Below are positions 26,085 through 35,853 of a stretch of 64,000 nucleotides of DNA, in pieces. The translations under genes and the position numbers were made by a program. The stretch's first letter is position 1. Every line of letters begins with the position of its first letter. Below the pieces are notes generated by a model. That model was not told where the DNA came from, ran no database searches, and worked only from the letters and a program-made list of their open reading frames with translations. The stretch comes from an uncultured Paracoccaceae bacterium. GTDB lineage: Bacteria; Pseudomonadota; Alphaproteobacteria; Rhodobacterales; Rhodobacteraceae. Location: positions 1 through 64,000 of the forward strand of contig CAJWHE010000003.1 of the NCBI GenBank assembly GCA_913041145.1, read 5' to 3'.

Positions 26085-26768
26085 ATGATGTTATTTGTTG
26101 GACTTGGAAACCCTGGAGATCAGTACACAAAAAATCGGCATAATGTTGGTTTTATGGCCGTATCGCGCATAGCAGAAATCTACAATTTTTCCCCTTGGAA
26201 GAATAAATTTCAAGGTTCTATAAGTAACGGCTTATTAAGCACGCAAAAAATTATTATTTTAAAGCCTAATACTTTTATGAATTTGAGTGGACAATCTGTA
26301 GGTGAAGTTAGTAGGTTTTATAAAATACCAGCTAGTAAAGTTATTGTATTTCATGATGAAATAGACTTCCCACTAGGAAAACTAAAAATAAAAAGTGGAG
26401 GTGGCCACGCCGGACACAATGGATTGCGCTCTATAAATGAGCACATTGGTTCAGGTTATATAAGAATTAGAATTGGTGTTGGGCACCCTGGAAACAAAAA
26501 TGCTGTAGCAAATTACGTACTTGGTGATTTTTCAAAAGTAGAACAAGAAATAATTACACAAATAATAGAAGTAATTTCGACAGAAGCTGAAGATCTTATT
26601 TCAGAAAATACAGCCAATTTTGGTAAATCAATATCTGAAAAAATACAAAGAAAGACAACCAAAGATAAGGCAATTGTAAAAGCAACTGTTTGTAACCCTA
26701 ACAGGGTTACTCAAGAGACCAAAAGGAGTTCTTTACAGAATCTTTTTGATAGATTTAGGAAGGAGTAA
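26085..26768 (+). CDS. pth: Peptidyl-tRNA hydrolase
   Basis: Pth frees tRNA from stalled peptidyl-tRNA. The 227-residue protein carries GLGNPGDQYTKNRHNVGF with the catalytic His, KPNTFMNLSGQSV, FHDEIDFPLGKLKIKSGGGHAGHNGLRS and RIRIGVGHPG. Length exceeds the E. coli protein (194) through a basic C-terminal extension, frequent in alphaproteobacteria. Two adjacent ATGs (26085, 26088) could start it. DUF2237 follows after 4 bases. Confidence 0.96.
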   Translation: MMLFVGLGNPGDQYTKNRHNVGFMAVSRIAEIYNFSPWKNKFQGSISNGLLSTQKIIILKPNTFMNLSGQSVGEVSRFYKIPASKVIVFHDEIDFPLGKLKIKSGGGHAGHNGLRSINEHIGSGYIRIRIGVGHPGNKNAVANYVLGDFSKVEQEIITQIIEVISTEAEDLISENTANFGKSISEKIQRKTTKDKAIVKATVCNPNRVTQETKRSSLQNLFDRFRKE

Positions 26769-26772
26769 AAAA

Positions 26773-27141
26773 ATGGATCAATTTCCATCATTAAATGTCT
26801 ATGGTAAAAAACTTATCGAGTGCTCCAACGAGCCCCTAACGGGTTACTTTAGGACAGGTTGTTGTGATACAGGCTCTTCTGATGCAGGAAAACACACTGT
26901 ATGCGCTATAATGACAGATGAATTCCTAGCAATGTCAAAATACCTTGGTAATGACCTCTCAACACCTCGCCCAGAATTTAACTTTCCAGGGTTAAAAGCC
27001 GGGGATCAATGGTGTTTGTGCGCTGAACGTTTTCTGCAAGCCCATGAAGAGGGTGCAGCACCAAAAGTTAACCTTGGTGCAACTCATCAAGAAACCTTGA
27101 AAATTGTTAAAATTGAAATTTTGGAGTTACACACTTCTTAA
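26773..27141 (+). CDS. DUF2237 family protein
   Basis: A 122-residue protein of the DUF2237 family: MDQFPSLNVYGKKLIEC, then TGYFRTGCCDTGSSDAGKHTVCA and FPGLKAGDQWCLCAERF, with several conserved cysteines and histidines. The biochemical role is unknown. ATG 26773 follows AGGAG (26761-26765) that overlaps the end of pth, so it belongs to the rplY-pth unit. Its stop lies nine bases from the stop of convergent trpB. Confidence 0.9.
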   Translation: MDQFPSLNVYGKKLIECSNEPLTGYFRTGCCDTGSSDAGKHTVCAIMTDEFLAMSKYLGNDLSTPRPEFNFPGLKAGDQWCLCAERFLQAHEEGAAPKVNLGATHQETLKIVKIEILELHTS

Positions 27142-27150
27142 CTAATAGTA

Positions 27151-28380
27151 TTAAGAAAAATCCATATCAAAATTTAAGGCTTTAGCTACAGTAAAAATAT
27201 CTTTATCTCCTCTACCACACATATTCATACAAATTATATGATCAGAGGGTAGCTTTGGGGCTATTTTTCCAACATGTGCTAAAGCATGACTAGGCTCTAA
27301 AGCTGGTATAATTCCTTCAAGCTCACAACATAATTGAAAAGAAGTTAAGGCTTCCTTATCAGTAATTGACACATAATTTACTCTACCCGACTCATGTAAC
27401 CATGCGTGCTCTGGACCAATGCCTGGATAATCGAGGCCAGCAGAAATCGAAAAACCTTCTAAGATTTGTCCATCATCATCTTGCAAAAGGTACGTTCTGT
27501 TTCCATGAAGAACCCCAGGTCGGCCACCTGTTAATGAAGCACAATGTTCCATTTTTGAGTTAACACCTTTTCCTCCGGCTTCAACACCAATTATTGACAC
27601 CTTAAGATCGTCTAAAAATGGATAGAATAAACCCATTGCATTCGATCCACCACCAATAGCCGCAACCAATGTATCAGGAGCCCTACCCTCCTGTTCTAGC
27701 ATTTGGGTTTTTGTTTCTTTCCCAATTATAGATTGAAAGTCTCGTACCATTTCTGGGTAAGGATGAGGCCCAGCAACAGTTCCAATACAGTAAAATGTGT
27801 CTTCCACGTTAGTCACCCAGTCTCTTAGAGCATCATTCATTGCATCTTTTAAGGTTCCTCTTCCAGAGGTTACAGGGATAACTTCGGCACCTAGGAGTTT
27901 CATACGAAATACATTTGGTGCTTGTCTCTCAACATCATGCGCTCCCATATAAACAACGCACTTAAGACCAAACTTAGCGCACACTGTTGCTGTCGCCACT
28001 CCATGCTGCCCTGCTCCAGTCTCTGCGATAATACGTTTTTTATTCATTCTACGTGCTAAGAGTATTTGACCTAAAACGTTATTTATTTTATGAGCCCCAG
28101 TGTGATTTAACTCATCTCGTTTCATATAGATCTTTGCGCCAGAGAAGTGGTTAGTTAATCTCTCACAAAAATATAACGGTGAGGGGCGTCCAACATAATT
28201 GGCCCAAAGATCATCCATCTCCTTCCAGAAATTAGAATCTATTTTTGCATTTTCGTACTCTTTTTCTAACTCCAAAATAAGTGGCATTAAGGTTTCTGAA
28301 ACAAACCTTCCACCAAAATCACCAAAACGACCAGACTCATCAGGACCCACCGTAAAACTATTTAACAAATCACCTGTCAT
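27151..28380 (-). CDS. trpB: Tryptophan synthase beta subunit
   Basis: The PLP enzyme condenses indole with serine. The 409-residue protein has the PLP lysine in HTGAHKINN, the phosphate loop GGGSNAMG and the substrate loop [12 protein letters not shown] choose ATG 28380, with GAGGAA six bases before it, rather than an upstream in-frame start nine codons earlier. The first codons overlap the 3' end of trpF by 11 bases. Gene order trpF-trpB with trpA elsewhere. Confidence 0.97.
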   Translation of the reverse strand: MTGDLLNSFTVGPDESGRFGDFGGRFVSETLMPLILELEKEYENAKIDSNFWKEMDDLWANYVGRPSPLYFCERLTNHFSGAKIYMKRDELNHTGAHKINNVLGQILLARRMNKKRIIAETGAGQHGVATATVCAKFGLKCVVYMGAHDVERQAPNVFRMKLLGAEVIPVTSGRGTLKDAMNDALRDWVTNVEDTFYCIGTVAGPHPYPEMVRDFQSIIGKETKTQMLEQEGRAPDTLVAAIGGGSNAMGLFYPFLDDLKVSIIGVEAGGKGVNSKMEHCASLTGGRPGVLHGNRTYLLQDDDGQILEGFSISAGLDYPGIGPEHAWLHESGRVNYVSITDKEALTSFQLCCELEGIIPALEPSHALAHVGKIAPKLPSDHIICMNMCGRGDKDIFTVAKALNFDMDFS

Positions 28381-29023
28381 AATTTTTTCCTCTAACAGTG
28401 TTAACAAAATTATATATTAACTTCGTGTCTTTAATTCCAGGACTAGATTCAACCCCAGAAGACACATCCACTTGTTTAGCTCCACTGATTTCTATCGCTT
28501 CCTGTACATTGTTAGTATCTAAACCTCCAGCCAACATCCAAGGCACCTTCCAGTCAAACCCTGAAATTAATTCCCAATCAAAAGTTACTCCGTTACCACC
28601 CGGAGGGCTTAGCTTATCAGGTTTCTCTGCATCTATTAATAATTGATCAGCTACAGATGAGAAATCTTTAATTTTTACTAAATCTTGTTTTGTCCTTAAA
28701 CTAACTGACTTTATAATAGGAACTTTAAAAATAGACCGAATTTTTGAAACCCTCCCAGGTAGCTCCTCACCATGTAGTTGCAACAAATCAACAGGGAAAC
28801 TTGAAAATAAATTTTCAAGTTCTGAATCTAGAGGATCAACTATTAAAGCAACTTTTAAAACTTCCGGAGGAACCAGGGTGGCTATTCTTGCAGCCTCAGA
28901 TAATTCTAAGTTTCTTTTCGAACTCTTGTGAAAAACAAAGCCAACATAGTCAACACTAGACCTTATACATGGCGCTACATCTTTAGGGTTTGTTAAACCA
29001 CATATTTTAATCTTCACAGTCAT
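28370..29023 (-). CDS. trpF: Phosphoribosylanthranilate isomerase
   Basis: TrpF converts phosphoribosylanthranilate to CdRP in tryptophan synthesis. The 217-residue barrel has the general-base Cys (IKICGLTNP), the Asp acid region near [15 protein letters not shown] and the phosphate-binding [11 protein letters not shown]. The C-terminus overlaps trpB. Eighteen bases separate it from lapA upstream, so lapA-trpF-trpB may share a transcript. Confidence 0.96.
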   Translation of the reverse strand: MTVKIKICGLTNPKDVAPCIRSSVDYVGFVFHKSSKRNLELSEAARIATLVPPEVLKVALIVDPLDSELENLFSSFPVDLLQLHGEELPGRVSKIRSIFKVPIIKSVSLRTKQDLVKIKDFSSVADQLLIDAEKPDKLSPPGGNGVTFDWELISGFDWKVPWMLAGGLDTNNVQEAIEISGAKQVDVSSGVESSPGIKDTKLIYNFVNTVRGKNYDR

Positions 29024-29041
29024 TAAAAAATTTTCCTAAAA

Positions 29042-29398
29042 TTAATACTTACCTTTGTCCAATAAGTTAATGATATCGTCTGACTCCTTCGGGAAATGGA
29101 TATTGGTAGAATCCGGATGACCTGTCAGGGCTTTTTTCTCCAAGGTTTTAGTTTTTTTCTTCTTACGGGTCTTAACTCCGCGAAACCATTCACTTATAAT
29201 TCCTAAGAACACACCAGCTAGGGTTACAATTAATAACAATATAAAAAGAGGCACCTCAAATATTAAACCTTTTTGATAAAAAAAATCTAGTTCAGAAGGA
29301 ATAAACTTAAACCTTACTACTTCTTGGTTAGATAAACATAATAGTAGTAAGAGAACTCCAAAAAGACATACAAATAAGCCGCGAATATACCTCATCAA
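29042..29398 (-). CDS. lapA: LapA/DUF1049 inner-membrane protein
   Basis: The 118-residue protein has two membrane segments (residues about 5-22 and 47-70) separated by the NQEVVRFKF beta-type loop of the LapA domain. A polar, lysine-rich cytoplasmic tail follows. In E. coli LapA assists LapB in controlling LpxC turnover; the tetratricopeptide part (LapB) is not next to it here. It overlaps ihfB by four bases (ATGA). Order ihfB-lapA-trpF-trpB is characteristic of Rhodobacterales. Confidence 0.85.
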   Translation of the reverse strand: MMRYIRGLFVCLFGVLLLLLCLSNQEVVRFKFIPSELDFFYQKGLIFEVPLFILLLIVTLAGVFLGIISEWFRGVKTRKKKKTKTLEKKALTGHPDSTNIHFPKESDDIINLLDKGKY

Positions 29399-29685
29399 CT
29401 ATCGTTATTGCCATTCAATCGATCTCTTAGCAATTTTCCCGTTTTAAAGAATGGAATATGTTTACTATCAACGCTTACTGCATCCCCTGTCTTCGGGTTT
29501 CTGCCAGTGCGTGCCTCTCTCTTTTTTACCGAAAAGGCACCAAACCCACGTAACTCAACTCTGTTTCCCGAGGATATACTTGAAATGATTTCGTCGAAAA
29601 TAGTGGTGACTATTCTCTCCGCATCAGCAACATTCAATGCTGGATTATCTTCGGCAATCTTTTGAACTAATTCAGAGCGTATCAT
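29395..29685 (-). CDS. ihfB: Integration host factor subunit beta
   Basis: A 96-residue HU/IHF-fold DNA-bending protein. [30 protein letters not shown] contains the beta arm with the intercalating Pro (RNPKTG); the C-terminal [13 protein letters not shown] is typical for IHF beta. It sits downstream of rpsA as in many proteobacteria and starts its own unit with lapA and trp genes. Confidence 0.96.
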   Translation of the reverse strand: MIRSELVQKIAEDNPALNVADAERIVTTIFDEIISSISSGNRVELRGFGAFSVKKREARTGRNPKTGDAVSVDSKHIPFFKTGKLLRDRLNGNNDS

Positions 29686-29942
29686 TTTCTAACTCCTATA
29701 AAGTACTTTAAGGCATAAAGTGTTCTAGAAATAATTATACCCCTACATGTGCGATTGATAAAAGGGACAAGATCAAAAAAAAGTGATGTAGATCAAAAAA
29801 AAGTACTATTCACCTAAATAATTTCTTTTTTCTCTTTTTTTTCATTTTATAGATGTCTTAGTTTTTTAAACTATCAAGGAAATAACTAAACGATTCGAAA
29901 AAAAGGCCCAACTAAGTCAGGCCTTTTTAGGAGTACTATTTT
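29686..29942. promoter_or_regulatory. ihfB upstream region with 20-base-phased A tracts
   Basis: Between rpsA and ihfB the 15-base word agatcaaaaaaaagt occurs twice, at 29770-29784 and 29790-29804, exactly 20 bases apart. Phased A tracts bend DNA, and their place upstream of ihfB suggests a promoter element or regulator site. The rpsA terminator lies farther left at 29900-29928. Confidence 0.45.
29897..29928 (-). terminator. Rho-independent terminator after rpsA
   Basis: aaaaaggcc (29900-29908) pairs with ggccttttt (29920-29928). On the minus strand the stem is followed by about eight T, 15 bases after the rpsA stop. The stem is symmetric enough to work for both strands, but the longer T tract serves rpsA. 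Confidence 0.9.
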
Positions 29943-31625
29943 TTATTTATCATCATTTTTCAATGCAGCCCCAAGAATATCTCCAAGTGACGCACCCGAA
30001 TCGGAGGAACCATATTGTTCAACAGCCTCTTTTTCTTCCGCTATTTCTCGAGCCTTAATAGAAAGACCCAATTTACGAGTTTTACTATCAATATTTGTAA
30101 CTCGTACGTCGATTTTATCTCCAACTCCAAAACGGTCAGGACGCTGCTCTGCCCGGTCTCGAGACAAATCAGTTCGGCGAATAAACGATTTCATCCCCTC
30201 GTAATCGACTTCAATTCCACCATCTTCAACAGCGGTGACCGTTACAGTTATAATTGCACCTCGCTTAACTCCTTCAGTAGCACCCTTAAACGGATCACTA
30301 CCCAAACCTTTTATAGATAATGACACTCTCTCTTTTTCAATATCGATTTCAGTAACTACCGCCTTAACGTTATCTCCTTTTCGAAACTCTCCAAGTGACT
30401 GCTCGCCGCCACCTTCCCAAGAAATATCAGATAAGTGGACCATTCCATCTATATCATTTTCTAAACCAACAAATAATCCAAATTCTGTTATATTTTTAAC
30501 TTCTCCCTCAATCTCTGAACCTTGAGGGAAAGTTTCCGCGAAAACCTCCCATGGATTACGAATAGTCTGCTTTAAACCCAAACTAACTCGACGCTTTATA
30601 CTATCTATTTCTAGTACCATGACTTCAACTTCTTGCGAAGTCGAAACAATTTTTCCAGGGTGAACATTTTTTTTAGTCCAACTCATCTCAGACACATGAA
30701 CCAAACCCTCTACTCCAGCCTCTAGCTCTACAAAAGCACCATAGTCAGTTATATTAGTTACTTTACCAGTATGTACTGACTCAACAGTATATTTTTCTTG
30801 TACTATATTCCAAGGGTCATCTTCTAATTGCTTCATTCCTAAACTAATGCGGTGGGTTTCTTTATTAATTTTTATGACTTGAACTTTTACTGTCTCACCA
30901 ATGGTCATAACTTCTCGCGGGTCATTAACCCTTCTCCATGCCATATCAGTAACGTGAAGTAATCCATCAACACCGCCCAAATCAATAAAGGCCCCATATT
31001 CAGTGATATTTTTTACAATTCCATCTACTGTGTCGCCCTCTTTTAGATTACCAACAACCTCAGCTCTTTGTTCCGCTCTAGATTCTTCGAGAATAGCCCT
31101 TCGGGATACAACAATATTACCCCTTTTTCTATCCATTTTAAGTATAATGAAAGGTTGTTTCATGCCCATCAATGGTGCAGCGTCTCGCACAGGCCTGACG
31201 TCAACTTGGGATCCCGGAAGAAAAGCGACAGCTCCCCCTAAATCAACAGTAAAGCCACCTTTTACACGACCAAATATTACACCATCAACTCTAAGAGTAT
31301 CTGAGTGCGCTGTTTCTAACCGATCCCAGGCCTCTTCACGACGAGCCTTTTCACGACTAACGGATGCTTCTCCTCTAGAGTTTTCTACTCTATCAAGAAA
31401 AACTTCAACTTCTTGACCAATTACAAGCTCTGGGGTTTCTCCAAGACTTTCAAATTCCTTAAGATCAATTCGACCTTCCATCTTGTAACCAATGTCTATT
31501 ATTGCTTGGCCTGCTTCAACAGCTATAACCTTACCTTTTACTACTGATCCTTCTTTTGGTGTGTCTGTTTCGAAGCTATCTTTAAGGAGTGCTTCGAATT
31601 CCTCCATCGTTGCTGATTGCGTCAT
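29943..31625 (-). CDS. rpsA: 30S ribosomal protein bS1
   Basis: S1 brings mRNA to the 30S subunit. The 560-residue protein contains six S1 OB-fold repeats; clear copies include VDGIVKNITEYGAFIDLGGVDGLLHVTDMAW, TGKVTNITDYGAFVELEAG and EGEVKNITEFGLFVGLENDIDGMVHLSDISW-type units. The end SLGDILGAALKNDDK is common in the order. AAGGAAG lies ten bases before ATG. cmk is upstream. Confidence 0.97.
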   Translation of the reverse strand: MTQSATMEEFEALLKDSFETDTPKEGSVVKGKVIAVEAGQAIIDIGYKMEGRIDLKEFESLGETPELVIGQEVEVFLDRVENSRGEASVSREKARREEAWDRLETAHSDTLRVDGVIFGRVKGGFTVDLGGAVAFLPGSQVDVRPVRDAAPLMGMKQPFIILKMDRKRGNIVVSRRAILEESRAEQRAEVVGNLKEGDTVDGIVKNITEYGAFIDLGGVDGLLHVTDMAWRRVNDPREVMTIGETVKVQVIKINKETHRISLGMKQLEDDPWNIVQEKYTVESVHTGKVTNITDYGAFVELEAGVEGLVHVSEMSWTKKNVHPGKIVSTSQEVEVMVLEIDSIKRRVSLGLKQTIRNPWEVFAETFPQGSEIEGEVKNITEFGLFVGLENDIDGMVHLSDISWEGGGEQSLGEFRKGDNVKAVVTEIDIEKERVSLSIKGLGSDPFKGATEGVKRGAIITVTVTAVEDGGIEVDYEGMKSFIRRTDLSRDRAEQRPDRFGVGDKIDVRVTNIDSKTRKLGLSIKAREIAEEKEAVEQYGSSDSGASLGDILGAALKNDDK

Positions 31626-31736
31626 TGAGATTTATCTTCCTTTTTAATTAACATTTTACTGGCCGAGCGGTTGTATCCACCGGTCTTTAGGTTTCAATTT
31701 GGTCTTACTCAAAAATAGTAACATTAAGTAATCTTT

Positions 31737-32354
31737 TTAAGTACTTAATCTTATAGCTTTTGAGATTGTATTAACTGCTAATGCGACAGACGCGTCTATA
31801 GACAATTCTGTAGTATCAAGCAAGACCGCATCTTCTGCTTTTAGTAAAGGAGAAACTTTTCTCTCTCTATCAGCCAAATCTCTAGCTCTTAACTCTGATA
31901 TCAGGGATTCGATGGTAAGATCTTTATCTTTTATGGAGAGTTCCTGAAACCGCCTTGCAGCTCTTATTTCTTCCGACGCTGTTATATAAAGCTTTACCTC
32001 CGCATTTGGGCAAATTACTGTTCCTATATCTCTACCATCCAGAACGGCACCACCACATCTCCTAGAGAAATTTCGTTGATATTCGACTAATGCATCTCTA
32101 ACTTGCCTATCTGATGCAACCTGAGAAGCAGCCTTAGAAACAGCTTCTGTTCTTAAACCATCCACTTCTATTTCATGATAGTTAAGTTTTTCTATTGCTT
32201 CTAAGGGGTCAAAACCACTTAAAACTTTTAAACCAATAAATCTATATATCAAACCAGTATCTAAGTAGGAAAATCCAAAATACTCAGAGAGTTTTCGAGA
32301 TATTGTACCTTTCCCTGAAGCCGCCGGTCCATCTATTGCAACAGTAAATTTCAT
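31737..32354 (-). CDS. cmk: Cytidylate kinase
   Basis: Phosphorylates CMP and dCMP. The 205-residue protein starts with the P-loop VAIDGPAASGKGTISRKL and has LDTGLIYR, VLDGRDIGTVICPNAEVKLYITAS and RARDLADRERKVSPL. Length is a little below the 225-residue average because the insertion of the NMP domain is short. It sits between aroA and rpsA, the usual proteobacterial order. Confidence 0.96.
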   Translation of the reverse strand: MKFTVAIDGPAASGKGTISRKLSEYFGFSYLDTGLIYRFIGLKVLSGFDPLEAIEKLNYHEIEVDGLRTEAVSKAASQVASDRQVRDALVEYQRNFSRRCGGAVLDGRDIGTVICPNAEVKLYITASEEIRAARRFQELSIKDKDLTIESLISELRARDLADRERKVSPLLKAEDAVLLDTTELSIDASVALAVNTISKAIRLST

Positions 32355-32435
32355 CTTACTTATAATACCTTAGTCATTTAAATTCATATCAACTTCTTGC
32401 TTCTAGAGCTAGGAATACTTTTGATCATCAATATA

Positions 32436-33779
32436 CTATAGTTCTTCTAATTGGCCTCCCAGATTTGTTATCAAGTCCTTAAAATTTGGAAATGATGTAG
32501 TCACCGGAGAGTAATCGTCTATCGTTATTGGATTTTTTGTTGCTAGTCCTAAGCAAAGAAAGGACATAGCAACTCTGTGGTCTAAAAAAGTCACGCAATC
32601 GGCACCCCCTGGAACCCCCAGTGGACCTTTCCCATATACACTTAAAGTATCATCCTCTTGTTCGACATTCACTCCTGAATCCGTTAAGCCTCGTGCCATT
32701 GCGTCAATTCTATCACTTTCTTTTACTCTCAACTCTTTTACCCCAAGCATAGTAGTTTTACCTTCAGCAAAAGAAGCTACTACTGATAATATCGGATACT
32801 CGTCTATCATTGATGCAGCCCTGTCTGGTGGGACTTCAACTCCACGCAAGGCAGAAAACCTAACCCTAAGATCTGCTACTGGCTCTCCCCCCTCACTTTT
32901 TCTGTTAATGTATTTAATATTAGCACCCATTTCCTCTAAAGTTTTAAATAGCCCAGCTCTGGTAGGGTTCAACGCTATATTAGGCACTAAAACATCTGAC
33001 CCCTCAGTAATAAGAGCGGCACAAATTGGAAAAGCTGCGGAACTAGGGTCCCTTGGTACACTTATTAACTGACTCTTAAGCTCGGGGTAACCATCAAGAA
33101 CTATCCGTCGACCATCTTTACTGTCCTGAATGTCTATCGTTGCACCAAAACCCTTTAACATTCTCTCAGTATGATCTCTGGTTAACTCTTTCTCCACCAC
33201 AACAGTCTGACCTGGTGCATTCAGTCCTGCCAACAAAATTGCTGATTTAACTTGAGCTGATGCGATGGGCATAGAAAAGCATATTGGGGTTGGATCCTTT
33301 GCGCCTACAGAGGTTAGCGGTAGTCTCGCCCCACTTCTTCCATAAAATTGTGTTCCAAACTGCTTTAATGGATTTATTACTCGACCCATAGGCCTTTTTG
33401 TCAAGGATGAGTCACCTGAAAAAGTCGCCGTAATAGGAGAAGTCGCCATGGCACCTAGTATTAATCTCACTCCAGTACCTGAGTTTCCACAATCTATAAT
33501 TTTTTTTGGCTCAGCAAAACCTCCTACCCCGACACCATCCACATACCAATTTCCATTATCATGTTTTACAACATGTGCCCCAAAGCTCCTCATCGCTTCA
33601 GCTGTATCTAAGACATCCTCTCCCTCCAAAAGACCTTCAATCTCCGTGCAACCTATCGATAGTGCACCTAGAATTAAAGAACGATGCGATATGGATTTAT
33701 CACCCGGGATTATAGCCGTTCCAGACAGAGGATTACCACTAACTGACCTCATTGATATAAAATTATTTTGGTTAGACAA
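32436..33779 (-). CDS. aroA: 3-phosphoshikimate 1-carboxyvinyltransferase (EPSP synthase)
   Basis: The shikimate-pathway enzyme joins shikimate 3-phosphate and PEP. The 447-residue sequence is close to the class II type of rhizobia and agrobacteria: [57 protein letters not shown] and DEYPILSV. In the PEP loop it reads GNSGTGVRL, with Gly where the agrobacterial tolerant enzyme has Ala. The start is TTG 33779, seven bases after AGAGGG; an ATG nine codons inside has no ribosome site. Confidence 0.95.
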   Translation of the reverse strand: MSNQNNFISMRSVSGNPLSGTAIIPGDKSISHRSLILGALSIGCTEIEGLLEGEDVLDTAEAMRSFGAHVVKHDNGNWYVDGVGVGGFAEPKKIIDCGNSGTGVRLILGAMATSPITATFSGDSSLTKRPMGRVINPLKQFGTQFYGRSGARLPLTSVGAKDPTPICFSMPIASAQVKSAILLAGLNAPGQTVVVEKELTRDHTERMLKGFGATIDIQDSKDGRRIVLDGYPELKSQLISVPRDPSSAAFPICAALITEGSDVLVPNIALNPTRAGLFKTLEEMGANIKYINRKSEGGEPVADLRVRFSALRGVEVPPDRAASMIDEYPILSVVASFAEGKTTMLGVKELRVKESDRIDAMARGLTDSGVNVEQEDDTLSVYGKGPLGVPGGADCVTFLDHRVAMSFLCLGLATKNPITIDDYSPVTTSFPNFKDLITNLGGQLEEL

Positions 33780-33842
33780 AATATAACCCTCTAAATATTA
33801 AGTTTCAAAAGCTTTAGTAATTCAAAATTTATACCGTTGAAC

Positions 33843-34556
33843 TCAGTTTTTTTCAAATGTTGCGTAATATGATTTTCTATTTTGTAACTTAGCCTTTTTT
33901 TCATATCTTGTAGGAAACCAATCTGACCACGGTAAATCAAATTTGTCACCATTTTGTTTTATCAACTTAAAGTCAAGTTTCAAAACCTCCCGTTTAGTGT
34001 GTTTAAAATAGTCCTCAATATCCGTTGCTACCCGAAGCTCCGCACATTCATTCATTACTCTTAATAATGGAATCAAGTATTCGGGATTTACAAACCGGCG
34101 GCGCTTATGTCTTCTTTTAGGCCAAGGATCAGGATACAACAAGAAAACTTTAGCTAACGAATTAGATGGAAGTACATCAAATAGGTCTCGCACATCACCA
34201 GCATAAACGAAAATATTCTTTATTTTTTGTCTCTTAACTTTTCCTAAAAATGACACAACGCCGTTTATGTACGGCTCACAACCGATGAATGACACTTCTG
34301 GATGACATTTTGCCTGATAAATTAAGTGCTCACCAGAACCAAAGCCGACCTCAAGCCAAACGGGTTTGCTGCCAAAATATGACTTAATGTCTAATTGGTT
34401 TCTTTTTGGGTTATCTTCTACACTAACTGACGTTAAAGAAATATTTTTTAATTCTGTTTTTAGTAACTCTTTTTGTGCTTTAGTAATTCCGTGCCCTTTG
34501 AACCTACCATAAAAGTTTCGGCGAACTTCATCATTGACAGGAGTAACGGAGCTCAA
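33843..34556 (-). CDS. trmB: tRNA (guanine-N7)-methyltransferase TrmB
   Basis: Makes m7G46 in tRNA. The 237-residue Rossmann-fold protein has the SAM-binding WLEVGFGSGEHL, FIGCEPYINGV, the NSLAKVFLLYPDPWPKRRHKRRRFVNPEYL catalytic region in two overlapping parts, and the C-terminal PTRYEKKA. Translation starts at TTG 34556, eight bases after AAAGG, and no internal ATG occurs before the conserved core. It lies directly downstream of metK. Confidence 0.95.
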   Translation of the reverse strand: MSSVTPVNDEVRRNFYGRFKGHGITKAQKELLKTELKNISLTSVSVEDNPKRNQLDIKSYFGSKPVWLEVGFGSGEHLIYQAKCHPEVSFIGCEPYINGVVSFLGKVKRQKIKNIFVYAGDVRDLFDVLPSNSLAKVFLLYPDPWPKRRHKRRRFVNPEYLIPLLRVMNECAELRVATDIEDYFKHTKREVLKLDFKLIKQNGDKFDLPWSDWFPTRYEKKAKLQNRKSYYATFEKN

Positions 34557-34576
34557 AATAATTTACCTTTTATTGT

Positions 34577-35758
34577 CTATAACTCTTGTTTAAAAGACTC
34601 TATTAAATCTGTTTTTTCCCAGCTAAACCCGCCATCAATATCTGGCTGACGACCAAAATGGCCGTAGGCTGCAGTTCGTTGATAAATAGGCTTATTTAAG
34701 CCTAAATGTTTCCGGATACCTCTTGGCGTTAAGTCCATCACTTTGGTAACAGCTTTTGAAATTTCAATATCATCAATGATTCCTGTCCCATAAGTATCGC
34801 AAAAAATAGATAAAGGCTCTGCAACACCAATAGCATAACTAAGTTGCAAGCAACATCGACTTGCAATCCCTGCCGCAACTATATTCTTAGCCAAATAACG
34901 TGCTGCATATGCTGCAGATCTATCAACCTTAGTAGGATCTTTTCCAGAAAACGCTCCTCCACCATGTGGAGCTGCTCCTCCATATGTATCAACAATAATT
35001 TTTCGGCCTGTTAATCCAGCGTCTCCATCAGGCCCTCCGATAACAAATTTACCAGTTGGATTAACCCACCAAAGTGTTTCAGAAGTTATCCAGTCGGCTG
35101 GAATAATTTCTCTTATATAGGGCTCAACCACATCCTTAACATCAGATGATGTCATAAGTGGGTCTAAATGCTGAGTTGAAAGTACGATTGACGAAACCCC
35201 CTGAGGCTTACCATCACGATAACGTACGGTCAGCTGAGATTTAGCATCTGGCCCCAATATTGGTTCAGTCCCATCTTTTCGGACCTCTGCCAAGCGACGT
35301 AAAATTGCATGCGAATAATGTATCGGTGCAGGCATTAACTCTGGCGTCTCATCAATAGCATAGCCAAACATTAAACCTTGATCTCCAGCTCCCTCATCTT
35401 TTTCATTAGAAGCATTTACTCCTTGAGCTATATGAGCTGATTGTTCATGAAGTAAGTTGGTAATTTCTACGTTTTTCCAATGGAACTTTTCTTGTTCGTA
35501 CCCGATATCTTTAATACAACCCCTAACAATATTTTCTATCTGCCCCATATGATCCTTGAGCATTTCCTTATCTCTTAAACCAACCTCTCCCCCTACAATA
35601 ACTCTATTTGTAGTTGCAAAAGTTTCTGCGCCAACTCTGGCTTCAGGCTCAGCTTCAATAAAAGCATCCAAGACAGCATCTGATATTCTATCACATAATT
35701 TGTCAGGGTGTCCCTCAGAAACAGATTCCGAGGTAAAGAGATGTTCTTGTTCTTGCAT
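34577..35758 (-). CDS. metK: S-adenosylmethionine synthetase
   Basis: MetK makes SAM from methionine and ATP. The 393-residue protein has [55 protein letters not shown] and [20 protein letters not shown] choose ATG 35758, six bases after GGAG; a TTG four codons upstream lies inside the ribosome site and the riboswitch. The Shine-Dalgarno is part of the SAM/SAH riboswitch pseudoknot, so SAM is expected to shut translation. trmB, a SAM user, follows. Confidence 0.97.
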   Translation of the reverse strand: MQEQEHLFTSESVSEGHPDKLCDRISDAVLDAFIEAEPEARVGAETFATTNRVIVGGEVGLRDKEMLKDHMGQIENIVRGCIKDIGYEQEKFHWKNVEITNLLHEQSAHIAQGVNASNEKDEGAGDQGLMFGYAIDETPELMPAPIHYSHAILRRLAEVRKDGTEPILGPDAKSQLTVRYRDGKPQGVSSIVLSTQHLDPLMTSSDVKDVVEPYIREIIPADWITSETLWWVNPTGKFVIGGPDGDAGLTGRKIIVDTYGGAAPHGGGAFSGKDPTKVDRSAAYAARYLAKNIVAAGIASRCCLQLSYAIGVAEPLSIFCDTYGTGIIDDIEISKAVTKVMDLTPRGIRKHLGLNKPIYQRTAAYGHFGRQPDIDGGFSWEKTDLIESFKQEL

Positions 35759-35762
35759 AAGG

Positions 35763-35809
35763 TGCTCCAATGTTAAAAAAAGATCACGTCAGGTAGCCGT
35801 TGAGATCTT
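35763..35809 (-). promoter_or_regulatory. SAM/SAH riboswitch upstream of metK
   Basis: Minus-strand 35809-35763 fits the SAM/SAH class as I recall its consensus: P1 stem (35809-35802 with 35787-35780), loop CAACGGCTACCTGACGTG and, after a short linker, ATTGGAGCA. The GGAGC (35768-35764), which is also the metK Shine-Dalgarno, can pair with GCT-A-CC (35797-35792) to form the H-type pseudoknot. Two departures are a U-U mismatch in P1 (35803/35786) and A where the loop usually has the second U of CUUCC. Binding would hide the ribosome site when SAM is abundant. Confidence 0.88.
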
Positions 35810-35810
35810 A

Positions 35811-35845
35811 CTAAGCCCAGACTCGTAGATAAATTGGGCCCTTAG
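35811..35845 (-). other. Hairpin between lnt and the metK riboswitch
   Basis: ctaag-ccca (35811-35819) pairs with tggg-cc-cttag (35835-35845), nine pairs with a two-base bulge. No T tract follows on the minus strand. It may end or stabilise the lnt transcript just before the riboswitch. Confidence 0.4.
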
Positions 35846-35853
35846 GTCAATAA

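Noticed and set aside
31003-31416. 137-codon plus-strand frame within rpsA
   Set aside because: Antisense to S1 repeats; composition follows from the S1 coding sequence.
31661-31673. ggccgagcggttg resembles the D arm of tRNA-Ser/Leu
   Set aside because: No acceptor stem, anticodon arm or T arm accompanies it; it lies in the rpsA leader and is probably chance or part of a leader stem.
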